From positions 1-8,548 of the forward strand of contig JAJDBA010000275.1 of the NCBI GenBank assembly GCA_029261675.1: a stretch of DNA of 8,548 nt. Direction: 5' to 3'. Positions 6,669-8,548 of this stretch are shown piece by piece (the first letter of the stretch is position 1; each line of letters starts with the position of its first letter). The notes under the pieces are model-generated. The model was not told the DNA's origin. It ran no database searches and saw nothing but the letters and a program-made list of their open reading frames with translations. A program made the position numbers and the translations under genes. Source of the stretch: Nitrospinaceae bacterium. Lineage in GTDB: Bacteria > Nitrospinota > Nitrospinia > Nitrospinales > VA-1.

Positions 6669-7319
6669 ATGACAAAATCCACAATCGAACCTAGATTCAT
6701 AGCCATTGAAGGAGCCATTGGAGCTGGCAAAACCTCTCTTGTCAATCTGCTCGGCCAACAGTATGGCGCGCGCCTGATATTGGAAGATACCGATTCGAAT
6801 CCATTCATATCCAAATTTTATGAAGATAAAGAGGCCTACTCTTTCCAGACCCAGGTTTTTTTTTTACTGAGCCGATACAACCAGTATATGCAACTGGCAC
6901 AAAGAGATTTGTTCAACTCCGTAGTTGTCATTGACTATCTATTTCAGCGTGACAAAGTTTTTGCCCGTCTCAACCTTGAAGATCATGAATTCAGTTTGTA
7001 TGAACAAATCTTCAACCTGATCGACGCCAAAGCTCCCAAACCCGACCTTGTCATATATTTGCAGGCCAGCACAGAAGTGCTACAGGAAAGAGTTGCCAAA
7101 AGAGGACGAGAGTATGAAGCCTTTATTGACCCGGACTACCTCGATTCTGTAAACAAAGCCTTCAATAATTTCTTTTTTTATTATTCTGAAACACCGCTTT
7201 TGGTCATAAATACCAATGAGATCGACTTCGTTGAAAAAAAATGTGACCTGGATGAGTTGATAAAGAAGGTCAACAGCCATAAAATAGGTAGAGAATATTA
7301 CAATCCGCTTGGATCCTAA
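6669..7319 (+). CDS. Deoxynucleoside kinase
   Basis: This is a 216-residue cytoplasmic P-loop kinase of the bacterial deoxynucleoside kinase family (the dGK/dAK/dCK group). It would phosphorylate salvaged deoxynucleosides to 5'-monophosphates using ATP. The P-loop is GAIGAGKTS (15-23) after FIAIE. The family block SNPFISKFYEDKEAYSFQTQ covers 43-62. VVVIDYLFQRDKVFA (85-99) holds the usual DYLF-type motif at D89. PDLVIYLQAS (125-134) is a core strand, and the arginine-rich lid RVAKRGREYE (141-150) closes over ATP. LLVINTNEIDFV (187-198) is the typical C-terminal strand. Which base it prefers cannot be read from sequence. The start is ATG 6669 with a GGA a few bases before it. A run of ten T bases at 6856-6865 encodes parts of V63, F64, F65 and L66 and is a potential slippage site. 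The reading frame is intact as given. Confidence 0.92.
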   Translation: MTKSTIEPRFIAIEGAIGAGKTSLVNLLGQQYGARLILEDTDSNPFISKFYEDKEAYSFQTQVFFLLSRYNQYMQLAQRDLFNSVVVIDYLFQRDKVFARLNLEDHEFSLYEQIFNLIDAKAPKPDLVIYLQASTEVLQERVAKRGREYEAFIDPDYLDSVNKAFNNFFFYYSETPLLVINTNEIDFVEKKCDLDELIKKVNSHKIGREYYNPLGS

Positions 7320-7370
7320 CGGACCGGGACGGAGAAAGCTTCATACTGACAAGTAAACGCAAAAAATAGG

Positions 7371-7397
7371 AAGACCCTTCGGGGCTTTAAGTTTTAT
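7371..7397 (+). terminator. Likely intrinsic terminator after the deoxynucleoside kinase
   Basis: A short stem reads AAGACCC TTC GGGGCTT (7371-7387), with three G-C pairs around the loop, one internal mismatch and three outer pairs. An alternative fold uses a C(TTCG)G tetraloop. It is followed by the T-rich TTTAAGTTTTATT. It lies about 50 bases after the kinase stop, so it could end the glgA-receiver-kinase unit. The imperfect stem keeps confidence moderate. Confidence 0.45.
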
Positions 7398-7480
7398 TAC
7401 GCGTTTCAAAAAGAGCATTCTTGGATAATACTGCATTCTAGAAATATCAGTATTTTTCACCGCTCCGTCACCTTTGCTTC

Positions 7481-7523
7481 TCTTTCGGCTACTGCCGAAG
7501 GGAGTCGTTAAATTCGATTCCCT
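7481..7523 (+). promoter_or_regulatory. Two adjacent stem-loops in the region upstream of panB
   Basis: The first stem-loop pairs 7481-7489 with 7494-7502 (core TTCGGC, loop TACT, GCCGAA, plus outer pairs including two G-T wobbles). The second pairs 7499-7507 with 7515-7523 (AGGGAGTCG and CGATTCCCT, one G-T wobble, 7-base loop). Their outer ends share bases 7499-7502, so the full-length stems compete but the cores can stack side by side. They end 43 bases before the panB ATG and have no T-run after them. A leader control of pantothenate synthesis is possible but is inference. I do not see the bulged adenosines described for the known pan motif RNA. Confidence 0.4.
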
Positions 7524-7566
7524 GCTCCTGCCCAGCTAGACTCCCAGCCATAGCCAGCACAATATA

Positions 7567-8412
7567 ATGAAAAACCAGATTGTCACTGTTCCTGCTATTA
7601 CGGCACGGAAAAACTCAGGAAAAAAAATCACCGCTTTAACGGCTTACGATTTCAGTTTTGCAAAATTGCTAGACACCACGGCCATCGATCTTTTGCTGGT
7701 GGGCGACTCTTTGGGAATGGTTTCTCAGGGGCATGAAAACACACTTTCTGTAACTCTTGAAGATGTGCTCTACCACACTCGATCGGTTAAACGTGGAGCA
7801 CATCGAGCATTAGTGGTGGCAGATATGCCGTTCATGTCTTACCAGATTTCTGTAGAACAGGCCGTGACTAATGCCGGTCGACTGATTCAAGAGGGCCATG
7901 CTGCAGCGATTAAACTGGAAGGTGGCGCACGCATGGCTGACCGGGTACACGCCATCGTTCAAGCAGGTATTCCGGTAATGGGACATGTTGGATTAACCCC
8001 ACAATCGGTCCATCAGTTTGGCGGCTATAAAGTTCAGGGCAAAACTTTTCTCGATTCAAAACAAATTAAGCAGGATGCAAAAGACCTGCAAAAAGCAGGT
8101 GCGTTTTCCCTAGTTCTGGAAGGAATGCCAGAGGAGCTTGCTGGTGAAATCACCCAGGATCTGGAAATCCCCACCATCGGCATCGGCGCAGGCTCAAAAT
8201 GCGATGGGCAAATTCTTGTGACTCATGACCTGCTTGGAATGAATCCCGACTTCGCACCCAAATTTGTCAAACACTATGCTCAATTAGCAGATGTTATTCA
8301 AAATGCTGTCAGCGAGTTTATTGATGAAGTTCACAGTGAAGCTTTTCCAGGTCCGGAACACAGCTATAACCTGAAAAAAGGTTCTCTCAAGCAGGTAAAT
8401 GATGGTCACTGA
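7567..8412 (+). CDS. panB: 3-methyl-2-oxobutanoate hydroxymethyltransferase (ketopantoate hydroxymethyltransferase)
   Basis: PanB catalyses the first committed step of pantothenate synthesis. It transfers a hydroxymethyl group from 5,10-methylene-tetrahydrofolate to alpha-ketoisovalerate to make ketopantoate, and needs Mg2+. The 281 residues form a complete TIM-barrel enzyme (E. coli 264). Metal and substrate residues are visible: D47 in LLLVGDSLGM, D86 in VVADMPFMSY, K116 and E118 in AAIKLEGG, and the likely catalytic E185 in LVLEGMPEE. The blocks GHVGLTPQSVHQFGGYKVQG (139-158) and PTIGIGAGSKCDGQILVTHD (192-211) are diagnostic. The C-terminal extension EVHSEAFPGPEHSYNL is common in the family. 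The ATG at 7567 gives the expected N-terminal length, although no Shine-Dalgarno sequence is evident. The gene is followed by panC with an 11-base overlap, indicating one operon and probable translational coupling. Confidence 0.97.
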   Translation: MKNQIVTVPAITARKNSGKKITALTAYDFSFAKLLDTTAIDLLLVGDSLGMVSQGHENTLSVTLEDVLYHTRSVKRGAHRALVVADMPFMSYQISVEQAVTNAGRLIQEGHAAAIKLEGGARMADRVHAIVQAGIPVMGHVGLTPQSVHQFGGYKVQGKTFLDSKQIKQDAKDLQKAGAFSLVLEGMPEELAGEITQDLEIPTIGIGAGSKCDGQILVTHDLLGMNPDFAPKFVKHYAQLADVIQNAVSEFIDEVHSEAFPGPEHSYNLKKGSLKQVNDGH

Positions 8413-8548
8413 ATTAAAACAACAAGCTCTCATGCAGAGGGCATCCTCGACGGATGAAATGAAAGTGATTTCAAACTCATTTCATGGTGCCAGTGTTGGT
8501 TTTGTACCTACCATGGGGTATTTGCACGAAGGGCATATGAGCTTGGTA
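8402..8548 (+). CDS. panC: Pantothenate synthetase, N-terminal fragment (cut by the window edge)
   Basis: The first 49 residues of PanC are present. PanC condenses pantoate with beta-alanine using ATP through a pantoyl-adenylate intermediate, and so completes pantothenate. The diagnostic GFVPTMGYLHEGHMSLV is at residues 33-49. It includes the nucleotidyltransferase HxGH signature (H42, E43, G44, H45), which binds ATP. The start is ATG 8402, with AGG six bases upstream inside panB. The adjacent ATG at 8399 is in frame and would add one Met. It overlaps the end of panB by 11 bases. The rest of the gene, including the KMSKS-like loop, is beyond the window. Confidence 0.95.
   Translation, partial: MVTELKQQALMQRASSTDEMKVISNSFHGASVGFVPTMGYLHEGHMSLV

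Noticed and set aside
7080..7280. Minus-strand reading frame inside the deoxynucleoside kinase, and similar antisense frames within the FGE-like gene, coaBC and glgA
   Set aside because: They are fully contained in well-supported genes, with no ribosome site and no recognisable protein features.
7500..7535. tRNA-like 3' end (TTCGATTCCC followed by CTCCTGCCCA) before panB
   Set aside because: The T-arm stem does not form around TTCGATT and no matching acceptor, D or anticodon arm lies upstream. The bases are better explained by the 9-bp stem-loop.
7563..7568. TATAAT overlapping the panB start codon as a promoter
   Set aside because: There is no -35 box at the right distance, and transcription would start inside the gene.

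Overview
The window reads as ordinary chromosomal DNA of a Gram-negative bacterium of moderate, slightly AT-leaning composition. Two proteins carry Sec-type signal peptides. The single-domain receiver, the bacterial deoxynucleoside kinase and the dispersed palindrome containing CTTCGACAAGCTCAGCATGA suggest a deltaproteobacterial or Nitrospinota-like lineage. That placement is an inference from gene style and needs a database search. There is no sign of phage, transposase, CRISPR or a defence island.

Left part (1-2319): the N-terminal 335 codons of a copper-type P1B ATPase run leftward off the edge. A predicted exported cyclase/arylformamidase-family metalloenzyme diverges from it (1107-1901). 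That gene converges on a small zinc-ribbon membrane protein of unknown function (1912-2319, minus strand). The start of the zinc-ribbon gene lies in a perfect 9-bp inverted repeat.

Middle part (2320-4812): an intergenic region carries two near-consensus, outward-facing sigma70-type promoters. One serves the zinc-ribbon gene and the other an exported formylglycine-generating-enzyme-like (SUMF1-family) protein, which lacks the cysteine pair of true FGEs. A large palindromic repeat separates it from the convergent coaBC gene, which encodes the bifunctional enzyme for two steps of coenzyme A synthesis. coaBC has its own promoter and diverges from glgA.

Right part (4813-8548): a rightward run holds glgA (glycogen synthase), a 112-residue stand-alone receiver protein that starts with TTG, a deoxynucleoside kinase, and then panB and panC. 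A likely terminator and two stem-loops lie in the 247-bp gap before panB. panC overlaps the panB stop and is cut by the window edge. PanB and PanC make pantothenate and CoaBC acts later on the same route, so three CoA-pathway genes lie within about 5 kb, though not in one transcription unit.

I found no clearly new multi-gene system. The points most worth a second look are the start-site hairpin of the zinc-ribbon gene, the cysteine-less FGE-like protein, the structured leader of panB, and the receiver protein between glgA and the nucleoside kinase.
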